Of a stretch of 64,000 nt of DNA, positions 51,400 through 60,627 are shown piece by piece. Every line of letters starts with the position of its first letter. Positions within the stretch are counted from its first letter, which is position 1. Location of the stretch: assembly GCA_964545315.1 (NCBI GenBank), contig CAZJGI010000012.1:5702-69701 (forward strand). The letters are read 5' to 3'. This DNA comes from JAAYJR01 sp964545315. Lineage in GTDB: Bacteria; Bacteroidota; Bacteroidia; Bacteroidales; Prolixibacteraceae. Below the pieces are notes generated by a model. That model made no database searches, was not told the origin of the DNA, and saw only the letters and a program-made list of their open reading frames with translations. The translations under genes were made by a program, and so were the position numbers.

Positions 51400-53217
51400 C
51401 TATTTTGGTTGATTTGGATTTAACAAATTAGCTTCAATCATACGTTCTTCCAGCCATTTACGATTAGCAGAAATTGAATCATTCAAATACTTTTCTATTA
51501 TCAGGCTTGCAACAGGAGCGGCATACCTTGCACCCCAAACGCCATTCTCTATATATACTGATATAGCGATACGCGGGTCATCCTTTGGTGCAAATGCCAT
51601 AAATACGGAATGATCTGAGCCGTGAGGATTCTCGGCAGTACCGGTTTTCCCGCATACAGAAATTCCGGGTATATAAGCTAAAGATGCCGAACTAAAAACC
51701 CCAACTGCCTCCTCCATGCCTTTTATTGCAGGCTCAAAATACTCTCCGGAAATCCCAACATAATTTCTGTCTTGAAATTTATTGTCAATCTCTCCTTTCT
51801 CAACTGTTTTAACCACATGTGGCATATAATAATAACCCCTGTTAGCTATTGCTGCCGTATAGTTGGCAAGTTGCAAGGGAGTAAGTCCCAGTTCACCCTG
51901 TCCAATTGCAAGTGACCTGACAGTCATGGCATTCCAGTGCCCCTTGCCGTAAATTTTATTATAGTATGACTCATCCGGTAAGCTCCCTGATGACTCAGCA
52001 TTAAGATCGATACCCAATTTTTTTCCTATACCAAAATTCAGTAAATGATCTCTCCATACGTTATATCCCTCTGCTGATGTTTCAAATTTATATAATATTG
52101 ATCTAAAGGTATTCCACATAAAGGGATTACAGGATTCCCTGATAGCCTGGACTGCATTCAATGGTGAGACATGGTCGTGTGTACAGCGAATAGGGTATGA
52201 TGCACGTCCTGAACATGAAAAATAGGTATTTATTCCAATCGCCTCCTCCTGTAATCCGATCAAAACATTTAACACTTTAAATGTTGATCCGGGAGGATAT
52301 TCAGCTTGTAAGGCTCTGTTAAACAATGGAGTTAATGTATCTGCAAGTAAAACAGAATAGTTTTCCCCTCTTATCCTTCCAACAAGAAGGCGCGGATGAT
52401 AGGAAGGTGCGCTCACTAACGTCAGTATCTCTCCAGTTGATGGTTCAATTGCAACCACACTGCCCTTTTTATTCTGCAATAACTTCTCAGAATAAAGCTG
52501 AAGGTCAATATCAATTGTTGTTTTTATGTTACTTCCAATCTCAGGAAGAATATCCTCATCACCGTTAAGATAAGTAGTTTTTATACGGTTATGTACGTCG
52601 ACCAGATATTTATTCACACCTTTATTCCCTCTTAACCATTTCTCATAAGTTTTCTCAATCCCACTCTGCCCGATATAATCACCCATACCGTAATAATTAT
52701 CGCTGTTCATATCCTCCCTGTTAACTTCCCCGACATACCCAAGTAAATGAGCTGCGCCGGGATAAACATACTCGCGCAAAGTCCTGGATTGAGTATGAAA
52801 CCCGTTAAACTTATATATAATCTCCTGCAAAACAGCATAGGTCTCAGGTGGAATTTGTTTTACCAGGACTGAGGGCTTGTAATATGAATACTCCCTGGCT
52901 TCCTTTATTTTAGTAAGAATATATTCTTTGGAAACATCAAGCAAATTACATAAATAAAGTGTATCAAAATCAGACATCTCCTGTGGAGTTATCATCAAAT
53001 CATAAGCAGGTTTGTTAAATACGAGTAATTTATCATTGCGGTCATAAATCAATCCTCTTGCCGGATATTGAGTAACTTCCCGCAAAACATTATTTGTGGC
53101 ATATACTTTATAAACCGGATCGACAATTTGTAAAATAAAAAGTCTAACTGCAAAAATCAATCCGGCAGTAATAAAAATGCCAATTATCACATATTTCCTG
53201 TTAGAAAATGTATCCAC
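51400..53217 (-). CDS. mrdA: Penicillin-binding protein 2 (PBP2)
   Basis: Class B peptidoglycan transpeptidase for cell elongation, anchored by an N-terminal membrane helix (residues 10-32). The 605-residue protein has the pedestal domain with YPARGLIYDRNDKLL, then the transpeptidase domain. Its motifs are SxxK at S311-K314 (PGSTFKVLN), SxN as SCN near residue 368, and KTG in VCGKTGTAENPHG near residue 529. The arrangement with rodA directly downstream (stop and start almost touching) and mreD 6 bp upstream confirms the rod complex. Confidence 0.96.
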   Translation of the reverse strand: MDTFSNRKYVIIGIFITAGLIFAVRLFILQIVDPVYKVYATNNVLREVTQYPARGLIYDRNDKLLVFNKPAYDLMITPQEMSDFDTLYLCNLLDVSKEYILTKIKEAREYSYYKPSVLVKQIPPETYAVLQEIIYKFNGFHTQSRTLREYVYPGAAHLLGYVGEVNREDMNSDNYYGMGDYIGQSGIEKTYEKWLRGNKGVNKYLVDVHNRIKTTYLNGDEDILPEIGSNIKTTIDIDLQLYSEKLLQNKKGSVVAIEPSTGEILTLVSAPSYHPRLLVGRIRGENYSVLLADTLTPLFNRALQAEYPPGSTFKVLNVLIGLQEEAIGINTYFSCSGRASYPIRCTHDHVSPLNAVQAIRESCNPFMWNTFRSILYKFETSAEGYNVWRDHLLNFGIGKKLGIDLNAESSGSLPDESYYNKIYGKGHWNAMTVRSLAIGQGELGLTPLQLANYTAAIANRGYYYMPHVVKTVEKGEIDNKFQDRNYVGISGEYFEPAIKGMEEAVGVFSSASLAYIPGISVCGKTGTAENPHGSDHSVFMAFAPKDDPRIAISVYIENGVWGARYAAPVASLIIEKYLNDSISANRKWLEERMIEANLLNPNQPK

Positions 53218-53223
53218 ACTGAT

Positions 53224-53727
53224 TTATTTCCTAAAAATTATAAATTGGCTCAAAACTATAATAAATATAGAAAATATTGAACTAATTAATACACGTAAAA
53301 AAGTATTAAAAAAACCTGAAAATGTAAAGACTTCAAGATAAAAAAGAATAATATGATGAATAGTGACAATAATCGCCGTATACGTTAAAAACCAGGAAAA
53401 CTTGTTTTGTAAAAGCCCCGGATAGTTATGTAATTCTTCGTCCCTTACCGAAATTGACCTGATAACATACGGCCTGATATACGCAATGAATACGGATGCA
53501 AAGGCATGAATTCCCATACTATTTGAAAACATGTCAATTGTCAGGCCTATAAGAAAAGCCAGTAACAGTAAAACATATGCCGGTGAATTGACTGGCAGTA
53601 AAAGAATAAATAAAATATACATATAAGGATTGATATATCCGCTTAACTGTACCTGGTTTAAAAGAAGTATCTGAATTAATACCAGTACAATAAACATTAC
53701 AGTATATTTGAGATATGCGTTAATCAT
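53224..53727 (-). CDS. mreD: Rod shape-determining protein MreD
   Basis: A 167-residue inner-membrane protein with five to six hydrophobic helices, a length and composition typical of MreD. Sequence conservation in this family is low; LIGLTIDMFSNSMGIHAFASV is the most recognisable piece (its key residues are D-x-F and the G-H-A pair). Context is decisive: it overlaps the end of mreC by 8 bp and is followed 6 bp later by mrdA. It helps organise the elongasome. Confidence 0.88.
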   Translation of the reverse strand: MINAYLKYTVMFIVLVLIQILLLNQVQLSGYINPYMYILFILLLPVNSPAYVLLLLAFLIGLTIDMFSNSMGIHAFASVFIAYIRPYVIRSISVRDEELHNYPGLLQNKFSWFLTYTAIIVTIHHIILFYLEVFTFSGFFNTFLRVLISSIFSIFIIVLSQFIIFRK

Positions 53728-54550
53728 TTTCGGTTATTTCTTCCAGTTTCAGGATTTCATAACTGTTGAAGTTTTCAATTACTTCAACATACGCCAAAGA
53801 TTTAAAATCCGCAGCAAGTGATAAATCAATTGTATAGTAATTATCACCTTCTTTTCGCGAAAAATTTTCTATTATGCCGATCATTATACCTTCAGGAAAA
53901 ATGGATGAGAAACCACTTGTAACAACTGTATCACCTTTTGAAATATTAACATGAATAGGAATTTCCCTTAAACTTGCAGTTCGATAATCCCCACCCTGCC
54001 ATACAAGGGACCCGAAATAGTTGTTTTTTTTGATTTTTGCAGAAATACTCCAACGGTTATTAAGAACAGACATAGCGAGAGTGAATGAGTCTGACACTTT
54101 AAAGGTAACACCAACAATACCGTTGACTGAAATGATCCCCTGGTCAGGTTTTATCCCATGTCTGGTTCCCTTATTCAAAGTGATATAATTATAAGGTTTA
54201 TTAATTGAGTTATTAATCACCAAAGCAGTGGTATACTTATAAGATGAGCTATCTCCATGAAGGTTGGTCACTAAATTATTAATATTAATAATTTCATTAC
54301 CGTATTTAGGTGATGATTTTAACCGTGCATTTTCTTCGGCAAGTTGTTTATTCACATTTACCAGATAAAAATAATTTTTTATATTGGCGAATGTTTCATA
54401 TATAGTTCCTGAAATCTTGTTTGATGTATTAATGAACAATGCTTTATGATATTTATTAAAATTAAAAACCATTGCAACAGAAATGATTTCCAGCATTAAG
54501 AAAAGTACAAATGCATAGTTTTTAATAAAATACCTGAGCAGGCTCCTCAT
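53720..54550 (-). CDS. mreC: Rod shape-determining protein MreC
   Basis: A 276-residue bitopic protein: an N-terminal membrane helix (about residues 12-30), a coiled-coil region (about 62-80, VNKQLAEENARLKS), then the periplasmic beta-domain. That domain has the typical TALVINNSINKPYNYITLNKG, GIISVNGIVGVTFKVSD and GDTVVTSGFSSIFPEGIMIG sequences. It links MreB filaments to PBP2. Located between mreB (22 bp upstream) and mreD (overlapping). Confidence 0.94.
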   Translation of the reverse strand: MRSLLRYFIKNYAFVLFLMLEIISVAMVFNFNKYHKALFINTSNKISGTIYETFANIKNYFYLVNVNKQLAEENARLKSSPKYGNEIININNLVTNLHGDSSSYKYTTALVINNSINKPYNYITLNKGTRHGIKPDQGIISVNGIVGVTFKVSDSFTLAMSVLNNRWSISAKIKKNNYFGSLVWQGGDYRTASLREIPIHVNISKGDTVVTSGFSSIFPEGIMIGIIENFSRKEGDNYYTIDLSLAADFKSLAYVEVIENFNSYEILKLEEITEND

Positions 54551-54572
54551 ATTTCAAAAAAATACCTGAAAC

Positions 54573-55595
54573 TTATCTAATCAGGAATGAAAATTTATCA
54601 ACGTTTTTCAAAGCTATTCCTGTGCCTCTGACCACAGCTCTCAGTGGGTCTTCGGCCACCTGGAATGTAATTCCGATCTTATCGGTTAATCTTTTATCAA
54701 GGCCTTTAAGGAGAGCGCCGCCACCTGCAAGCCATATTCCTTTAGCCACAATATCGGCATATAATTCGGGTGGTGTTTGTTCAAGTGTATTAAGGACCGC
54801 TGTTTCAATTTTAGAAATAGATTTTTCAAGGCAATGAGCTATTTCCTGATAAGAAACCGGCACTTCTACAGGCAGAGCTGTCATCTGGTTAGGTCCCTTG
54901 ACGATATAATCTGCAGGAGGGTCCTTTAGTTGGGACAAAGCTGAGCCTACATGAATTTTTATCTCTTCTGCAGTACGTTCCCCTACTTTAATATTATGTT
55001 GATGCCTCATATATTCCATTATATCGGCAGTCAACTCATCGCCGGCAATACGAATCGATTTGTTGGCAACGATTCCGCCCAGAGAAATAACGGCGATTTC
55101 TGTTGTTCCGCCACCTATATCAACAACCATATTACCCTCAGGCGCCTCAACATCTATTCCTATACCAAGAGCAGCAGCCAAAGGCTCATAGATTAAATAT
55201 ATCTCCCTGCCACCCGCATGTTCTGCAGAATCCCTGACCGCCCTGACCTCGACCTCGGTACTGCCTGAAGGTATACAAACAACCATTTTAAGAGCCGGAG
55301 AAAAAAGCCTGGGTTTAGGGTTGATCATTTTGATCATCCCCCTTATCATCTGTTCTGCAGAGTTGAAGTCCGCAATTACACCATCATTTAAAGGCCTTAT
55401 TGTTTTCAGGTTGGCATGCGTCTTGCCCTGCATCTGCCTGGCCTTTTCGCCTAAAGCGACCATCTTCTCAGTTTTGAGGTCGATAGCCACTATAGATGGT
55501 TCATCAACAACTATTTTATCATTATGTATAATTATGGTATTGGCCGTTCCAAGGTCAATAGCTATTTCTTGCTGTAAAAATGAAAATAATCCCAT
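54573..55595 (-). CDS. mreB: Rod shape-determining actin homologue MreB
   Basis: Actin-like ATPase whose membrane-bound filaments direct lateral wall synthesis. The 340-residue protein has the phosphate-1 loop IAIDLGTANTIIH, the phosphate-2 loop MVVDIGGGTTEIAVISLGG near residue 155, and the adenosine motif GIWLAGGGALLKGLDKRL near residue 287. Its length is standard. It follows purH by 13 bp on the same strand, so the cell-shape genes are probably co-transcribed with a purine gene. Confidence 0.97.
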   Translation of the reverse strand: MGLFSFLQQEIAIDLGTANTIIIHNDKIVVDEPSIVAIDLKTEKMVALGEKARQMQGKTHANLKTIRPLNDGVIADFNSAEQMIRGMIKMINPKPRLFSPALKMVVCIPSGSTEVEVRAVRDSAEHAGGREIYLIYEPLAAALGIGIDVEAPEGNMVVDIGGGTTEIAVISLGGIVANKSIRIAGDELTADIMEYMRHQHNIKVGERTAEEIKIHVGSALSQLKDPPADYIVKGPNQMTALPVEVPVSYQEIAHCLEKSISKIETAVLNTLEQTPPELYADIVAKGIWLAGGGALLKGLDKRLTDKIGITFQVAEDPLRAVVRGTGIALKNVDKFSFLIR

Positions 55596-55608
55596 GTTAT
55601 TAAATAAA

Positions 55609-57201
55609 TCAGTGTTTAAAATGCCTTCTTCCGGTAAAGACCATTGCTATTCCAAATTTGTCACATGCCTCTATCACCTCCATATCCCTGATACTTCCCC
55701 CGGGTTGTACAATATACTTAATACCGAACTTATCAGCTGCCTCTATACTGTCACTAAAGGGAAAGAATGCATCAGATATGAGCACTGAATTTTCAATAGA
55801 TAATCCCTCCTTCATATTAAACCGTGGCATTGTAAGATGTATCAGGCTATCCAACCGGTTAGGCTGGCCCATTCCCGCACCTGTCAGCCAAAATGAACCA
55901 TTTTCTCTTTCAGACACAAGAGCAATAGCATTGCTTTTTAAATGCTTACAGGCTACAACACCGAATTTGGCCAAATTAAGTTTATTCAGATCAAATTGCC
56001 TGGATGTTACATTTTCAAACTGCGTGTCCATACCTTCGTCCTCATCCTGCACCAGCATGCCACCGCTAATTGACCGGTACAATTTTTCCCCTGTAATCTC
56101 TTTTTTCAGGGGATTAACCAATAGCCTCAAATTTTTCTTCCTGCTAAATATATTCAGTGCTTCCGGTGTAAATCCGGGAGCAATAATAATCTCAACAAAC
56201 TTTTTACCGAACCATTCAGCAACCTCTTCATTAACAACATCAGTAAGACAGATGATACTTCCATAAGCGCTGACAGGGTCACCTGCCCATGCAAGTTCCA
56301 GTGATTCAATGATATTACCTGATACAGCCAGGCCGCATGGATTAAGGTGTTTTATTACTGAAACAGACACTTTATTGTCAATATGTTTTATTGAATGATA
56401 TGCATCGCAGGCTGATTTCCATGCTGCATCGGCATCAAGCATGTTATTATATGAAAGAGCTTTACCTTGTAACACTTCTGCATTTGCCAGAGATCCCCCT
56501 TCCTGCACATTGTTTAACTTATAAAAAGTGGCACTCTGGTGAGGATTCTCCCCATATCTTAATACAAATCCATGGTTAAGGCTTATCCTTTCTGATCCAA
56601 TACCTTTAGCCTTGTTAAAGTAACTGAATATAGCAGAGTCATAATGTGAAGAAACCGCGAAAGCCCTGGCCGCAAACCATTTACGATCATCAATTGAAAA
56701 AGCTCCATTTTTTTCATTTAAGAGGTCCAGCAGATGTTGATATTCATTTTGTGAAGGCACAATTACTACATCATTAAAATTTTTTGCAGCAGCCCTGATC
56801 AGTGCAATTCCCCCAATATCAATTTTCTCAATAATCTCCTGCTCTGATGCTCCCTTTGAAACAGTATCCTCGAAGGGATAAAGATCAACGATAACAAGGT
56901 CAATCTCTGATATTTCAAAATCTTTCAGTTGGCTGACATCTCCTTCATAATCACGTCGTGACAATATACCACCAAAGATTTTGGGATGCAGGGTTTTTAC
57001 TCTTCCGCCAAGAATGGAAGGATATCCTGTTAAGCTCTCCACTGAAGAAACCTCCACACCCATTTCCTCAATAAAAGATTTTGTTCCACCGGTGCTTATA
57101 ATGTTAATATTTAATTCATTTAACTTGTTAATGATTGCCTGAAGATTTTCTTTGTGATATACAGAAACTAATGCAGTCTTGATTTTTTTATTATCAGCCA
57201 T
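55609..57201 (-). CDS. purH: Bifunctional AICAR transformylase/IMP cyclohydrolase PurH
   Basis: Catalyses the last two steps of IMP synthesis. The 530-residue protein has the N-terminal cyclohydrolase (MGS-like) domain with ALVSVYHKENL, STGGTKSFIEEMGVEV and GGRVKTLHPKIFGGILSRRD (near residue 66), and the transformylase domain with LRYGENPHQSATFY, SVSVIKHLNPCGLAV and SDAFFPFSDSIEAADKFGIKYIVQPGGSIRD (span only, near residue 478). It ends in MVFTGRRHFKH, the canonical C-terminus. A candidate -7 element lies 26 bp upstream, and mreB follows 13 bp downstream. Confidence 0.97.
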   Translation of the reverse strand: MADNKKIKTALVSVYHKENLQAIINKLNELNINIISTGGTKSFIEEMGVEVSSVESLTGYPSILGGRVKTLHPKIFGGILSRRDYEGDVSQLKDFEISEIDLVIVDLYPFEDTVSKGASEQEIIEKIDIGGIALIRAAAKNFNDVVIVPSQNEYQHLLDLLNEKNGAFSIDDRKWFAARAFAVSSHYDSAIFSYFNKAKGIGSERISLNHGFVLRYGENPHQSATFYKLNNVQEGGSLANAEVLQGKALSYNNMLDADAAWKSACDAYHSIKHIDNKVSVSVIKHLNPCGLAVSGNIIESLELAWAGDPVSAYGSIICLTDVVNEEVAEWFGKKFVEIIIAPGFTPEALNIFSRKKNLRLLVNPLKKEITGEKLYRSISGGMLVQDEDEGMDTQFENVTSRQFDLNKLNLAKFGVVACKHLKSNAIALVSERENGSFWLTGAGMGQPNRLDSLIHLTMPRFNMKEGLSIENSVLISDAFFPFSDSIEAADKFGIKYIVQPGGSIRDMEVIEACDKFGIAMVFTGRRHFKH

Positions 57202-57226
57202 TTATTAAATTTTTCGATTTTGTCTA

Positions 57227-57234
57227 CAAATATA
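57227..57234 (-). promoter_or_regulatory. Candidate -7 element for the purH-mre operon
   Basis: The minus strand reads TATATTTG (TAnnTTTG), 25 bp upstream of the purH start, in the 76-bp spacer after mgtE. No PurR-like palindrome was noticed. Confidence 0.45.
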
Positions 57235-57277
57235 AAACAATCAATTAAGAACTTATTATAAAAATTGGGTATTACTA

Positions 57278-58636
57278 TTATATAATTTCAAAAAACATTT
57301 TACCAATCGAAAGATAGATAAACAATCCCAGAATATCATTCATAGTGGTAATAAATGGCCCCGTTGCAAGGGCAGGATCAATTTTTAATTTGAATAAAAC
57401 CATCGGTATCACGGAACCAAAAACAGAGGCGAACATAATGACTATAAATAGTGAAAGTGAAACGGAATATGTGAGGTTCATATTGCCCTGAATGAAAAAA
57501 TTATATAAAAAAATAAGGATTGCAAAGATTGAGGCTGTTGCAATTGCAACCATAACCTCTTTAAACAGCCTTTTCCCCGTAGATTCAATATCTTTCACGC
57601 CACTGGCAATACTCTGCACCACTATAGCTGATGATTGCACCCCGACATTACCTGCCATAGCGGCAATAAGGGGAATAAAAAAAGCTAATTCCGTTACTTT
57701 ACTAAGTTGGCTTTCATGTGACCCTAACACCAGTGCACCCAGAATGCCACCAAGCAGACCAATTAACAACCACGGTATACGGGCATGTAACTGTTCCCAA
57801 ACTCTGTCACCAGGCTCCACATCTCCGGTAATACCTGATAACATCTGATAATCTCTCTCTGCCTCCTCACGGACAAAATCAATTACGTCATCAAAAGTGA
57901 TCCGTCCCTTAAGCCTGCCTTTTTCATCGATTACAGGTATTGCAATAAGGTCATATTTATCCATTATTTCCGCTATCTCTTCCTGACGGGTATCTGTACT
58001 TACTGTTACAACATCGTGGTTATAAATATTTGAGATTTTTGTATTAGTTGGATTTAATATAAGTTTTTTAAGCGAAAGCACACCCTTCAGAATATTATGG
58101 TCATCCACTACATAAACATAATATATTTCATCCACCTCCTGTGCCTGTCTGCTTATTTCTTTAAGGCATGTAGCTACGGTCCAGTTCTCATTTACTGATA
58201 CCAATTCTTTAGCCATTATACCTCCGGCGGAATCTTCATCATACTCGAGCAGGTCTGCTATATCTTCAGCCTGTTCAACATCCTCAATCTCCTTTAGAAC
58301 TTCCTGCTTTAAATCCTCATCAAGGTCTGCCACAATATCAGCAGCATCGTCTGAGTCCATATATTCAATGAACTTGCTGGCAATCAATTCAGGAGGAAGT
58401 ACATTAAGGATTTTTCTTCTGTCGGATTCAGGTATTTCCACCAAAACATCTGAGGCTTTTTCATCCTCCAGAAGAAGGTATATATAGCGGGCCTCGTCCA
58501 ATGTAAGCTCATCCATTATTTCAGCAATGTCGGCAGGATGAAGAGGCCCAATCATTGTTTTCAGTCCCTGTTCATTCCCAAATTCGATCAGTTCCTTGAT
58601 TCTGTCGATATATTCCCGTGTAATTTCAAATTGCAT
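57278..58636 (-). CDS. mgtE: MgtE-family magnesium transporter
   Basis: Mg2+ channel/transporter gated by cytoplasmic magnesium. About 452 residues from the Met at 58636. This inner start is preferred because the listed upstream one at 58660 overlaps rsmA by 35 bp. The cytoplasmic N domain has LHPADIAEIMDEL and DDAADIVADLDE; two CBS domains follow (about 140-260, KELVSVNENWTV and DLIAIPVIDEKGRLKGRITFDD, span only). A helical membrane domain of five segments contains the pore sequence PLIAAMAGNVGVQSSAIVV near residue 326. It overlaps the end of rsmA by about 11 bp. Confidence 0.95.
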   Translation of the reverse strand: MQFEITREYIDRIKELIEFGNEQGLKTMIGPLHPADIAEIMDELTLDEARYIYLLLEDEKASDVLVEIPESDRRKILNVLPPELIASKFIEYMDSDDAADIVADLDEDLKQEVLKEIEDVEQAEDIADLLEYDEDSAGGIMAKELVSVNENWTVATCLKEISRQAQEVDEIYYVYVVDDHNILKGVLSLKKLILNPTNTKISNIYNHDVVTVSTDTRQEEIAEIMDKYDLIAIPVIDEKGRLKGRITFDDVIDFVREEAERDYQMLSGITGDVEPGDRVWEQLHARIPWLLIGLLGGILGALVLGSHESQLSKVTELAFFIPLIAAMAGNVGVQSSAIVVQSIASGVKDIESTGKRLFKEVMVAIATASIFAILIFLYNFFIQGNMNLTYSVSLSLFIVIMFASVFGSVIPMVLFKLKIDPALATGPFITTMNDILGLFIYLSIGKMFFEII

Positions 58637-59405
58637 GATCATTTGGTTTTTGATGTTCAAAAAACGCAGTTAACTCTTCAAAATCTTTCACAGAAAGTTG
58701 TTCAGGTCGTCTTTCTGCAAACTTCATGGGAAGCAATACACCGGGTTCATGTAATGAATTTCTCAGCATTTTTCTTCTTTGCCCAAAAGATTTCTTAACA
58801 ACTGTAAAAAATAATTTTTCATCACAGGAAAGAGAATTTGTATTATTCCTCTTCATTCTTATAACAGCCGATTGCACCTTCGGGGGAGGATAAAAACTGT
58901 CTGGTTTAACAGTAAAAAGATATTCAACATTATAAAATGCACCGGTTAATACACTCAAGATACCATAAGTTTTACTCCCCGAAGAAGCTTTTATCCGCTC
59001 CGCGACCTCTTTCTGTACCATACATACAACCTCAGGAATCCGACTTCTCATTTTCAGTATTTTAAAAAATATCTGAGATGAAATATTATAAGGGAAATTA
59101 CCAATTATGCTGAATGGCCCCGGAATTTGACTTGCATCCCAATTAAGAAAATCAGCATGATATAACTTGTCAGTTAACTCAGGAAAGAGGTTTTTCAGAT
59201 ACTCTACTGATTCATGATCTATTTCAACAGCGTGTAAATTAAAGTGGGATTTCTGAAGTAAAAAACGGGTTAATATTCCCATTCCCGGCCCTACTTCCAA
59301 TACATCAGGAACAGGAGTGCCAAGGCTGTCAACAATTTTTCTTGCAAGATTTTGATCTTTTAAAAAATGCTGACCCAATTTCTTCTTTGGCCGGATAGCA
59401 ATCAT
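58626..59405 (-). CDS. rsmA: 16S rRNA dimethyladenosine transferase RsmA (KsgA)
   Basis: SAM-dependent dimethylation of A1518 and A1519 at the 3' end of 16S rRNA. The 259-residue protein begins IRPKKKLGQHFLKD, the family hallmark. It continues with the SAM motif VLEVGPGMGILTRFLL (residues 35-50) and the NFPY catalytic motif in IIGNFPYNIS near residue 103 (NLPY in E. coli). VQSAVIRM follows near residue 180. Overlapping coupling with mgtE downstream. Confidence 0.96.
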   Translation of the reverse strand: MIAIRPKKKLGQHFLKDQNLARKIVDSLGTPVPDVLEVGPGMGILTRFLLQKSHFNLHAVEIDHESVEYLKNLFPELTDKLYHADFLNWDASQIPGPFSIIGNFPYNISSQIFFKILKMRSRIPEVVCMVQKEVAERIKASSGSKTYGILSVLTGAFYNVEYLFTVKPDSFYPPPKVQSAVIRMKRNNTNSLSCDEKLFFTVVKKSFGQRRKMLRNSLHEPGVLLPMKFAERRPEQLSVKDFEELTAFFEHQKPNDHAI

Positions 59406-59586
59406 TATCTTCTTCCGTGTCGCTCATTTCCGCTAATTACTTAATCACTGTTTACATAAATAATCAAACAAATTTATATTTTTGTCGGTTATTAAATAGC
59501 AATTGCCGGCCCTAATTTTACTTCAGGAAAAGAAAAAAATCCAAAAGTTTAAAAATCAGGGTTTTATAAGTTAATTTATTACGGAT

Positions 59587-60594
59587 TTGAAAACATTGAT
59601 CTTTAAAATTCTAAAGTTTTTCCTATTTTTTGCCATAGGGGCATTTATCTTTTGGTTAATTTACAAAGACCAGGACATAGAACGAATTAAGTCTGTACTA
59701 AAAAATGAAGTAAATTACTTTTGGGTCATTATTGCACTGTTTATAGGTGTATTGAGCCATATAAGCAGAACTTTACGATGGGGCCTGATGATTGAACCTG
59801 TCAGTCACAAACCAAGATTTATTAACACATTCCTTGCGGTGATGGTAGGGTACCTTATGAACCTTGCCCTGCCAAGAATGGGAGAGATATCAAGATGTGG
59901 CGTACTTGCCAGAAATGAAAAGATATCTTTCACCAAACTGATTGGAACAGTAGTAGCGGAGAGGGCGGTAGATATGGTGTCGCTCCTCATTTTGCTTGCT
60001 GTGGTGATAATTGTGCAGTTCAAAGAGATGTTTAGATTTATGAGCAGTAATCCTGAAATTAAATCAAAGATATATTCAATAGCTGTTTCACCTGTGCTAT
60101 TGGTTGGAATTTTTATAATAATAATTGCAATTATTATTTTCCGGAGAACGTTAAGCCACACTGTTTTTTATAAGAAAATCTCAGATGTTGTCAAAAATCT
60201 CAAAGAAGGATTTGTATCTATTGGATCTGTCAGGAAAAAAGGATGGTTCTTTTTTCATTCTGTTTTTATATGGTTCCTTTATTATCTGATGTTGTATGTT
60301 GTATTTTTCGCTTTCGATTTCACAAAGCATCTTAGTCCTGTTGCAGGGCTTACTACATTTGTCCTTTCCAGCTTTGGTATGGTAGCACCTGTACAGGGCG
60401 GGATAGGTGCATGGCATTTCATGGCAATAGAAGCTCTGTCGCTGTATGGCATAGCAAAACAAAATGGTTTAATTTTTGCTTTTGTGGCCCATACAACAAT
60501 GACACTCATGATGATAATCCTGGGATTAGTTTCTCTAATTATTTTGCCTTTTATTAACCGGAACAACGGGCAAACTGTTAAGCCGACAATTTAA
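59587..60594 (+). CDS. Flippase-like membrane protein (lysylphosphatidylglycerol synthetase TM family)
   Basis: A 335-residue integral-membrane protein with about eight hydrophobic segments, of the UPF0104/LPG_synthase_TM family. Landmarks include SHISRTLRWGLMIEP near residue 56, GYLMNLALPRMGEISRCGVLA (near residues 80-100; P and R-x-G-E are conserved) and GTVVAERAVDMVSLL. A glycine-rich loop GMVAPVQGGIGAWHFMA lies near residue 262. The family moves or stabilises lipids; no aminoacyl-transfer domain is present. The start codon is TTG; no ATG fits the N-terminal helix. It is divergent from rsmA, and the LolE-type gene follows after 33 bp. Confidence 0.85.
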   Translation: MKTLIFKILKFFLFFAIGAFIFWLIYKDQDIERIKSVLKNEVNYFWVIIALFIGVLSHISRTLRWGLMIEPVSHKPRFINTFLAVMVGYLMNLALPRMGEISRCGVLARNEKISFTKLIGTVVAERAVDMVSLLILLAVVIIVQFKEMFRFMSSNPEIKSKIYSIAVSPVLLVGIFIIIIAIIIFRRTLSHTVFYKKISDVVKNLKEGFVSIGSVRKKGWFFFHSVFIWFLYYLMLYVVFFAFDFTKHLSPVAGLTTFVLSSFGMVAPVQGGIGAWHFMAIEALSLYGIAKQNGLIFAFVAHTTMTLMMIILGLVSLIILPFINRNNGQTVKPTI

Positions 60595-60627
60595 CCAGGG
60601 GATACTGATAAATCAAAACATTTCTCC

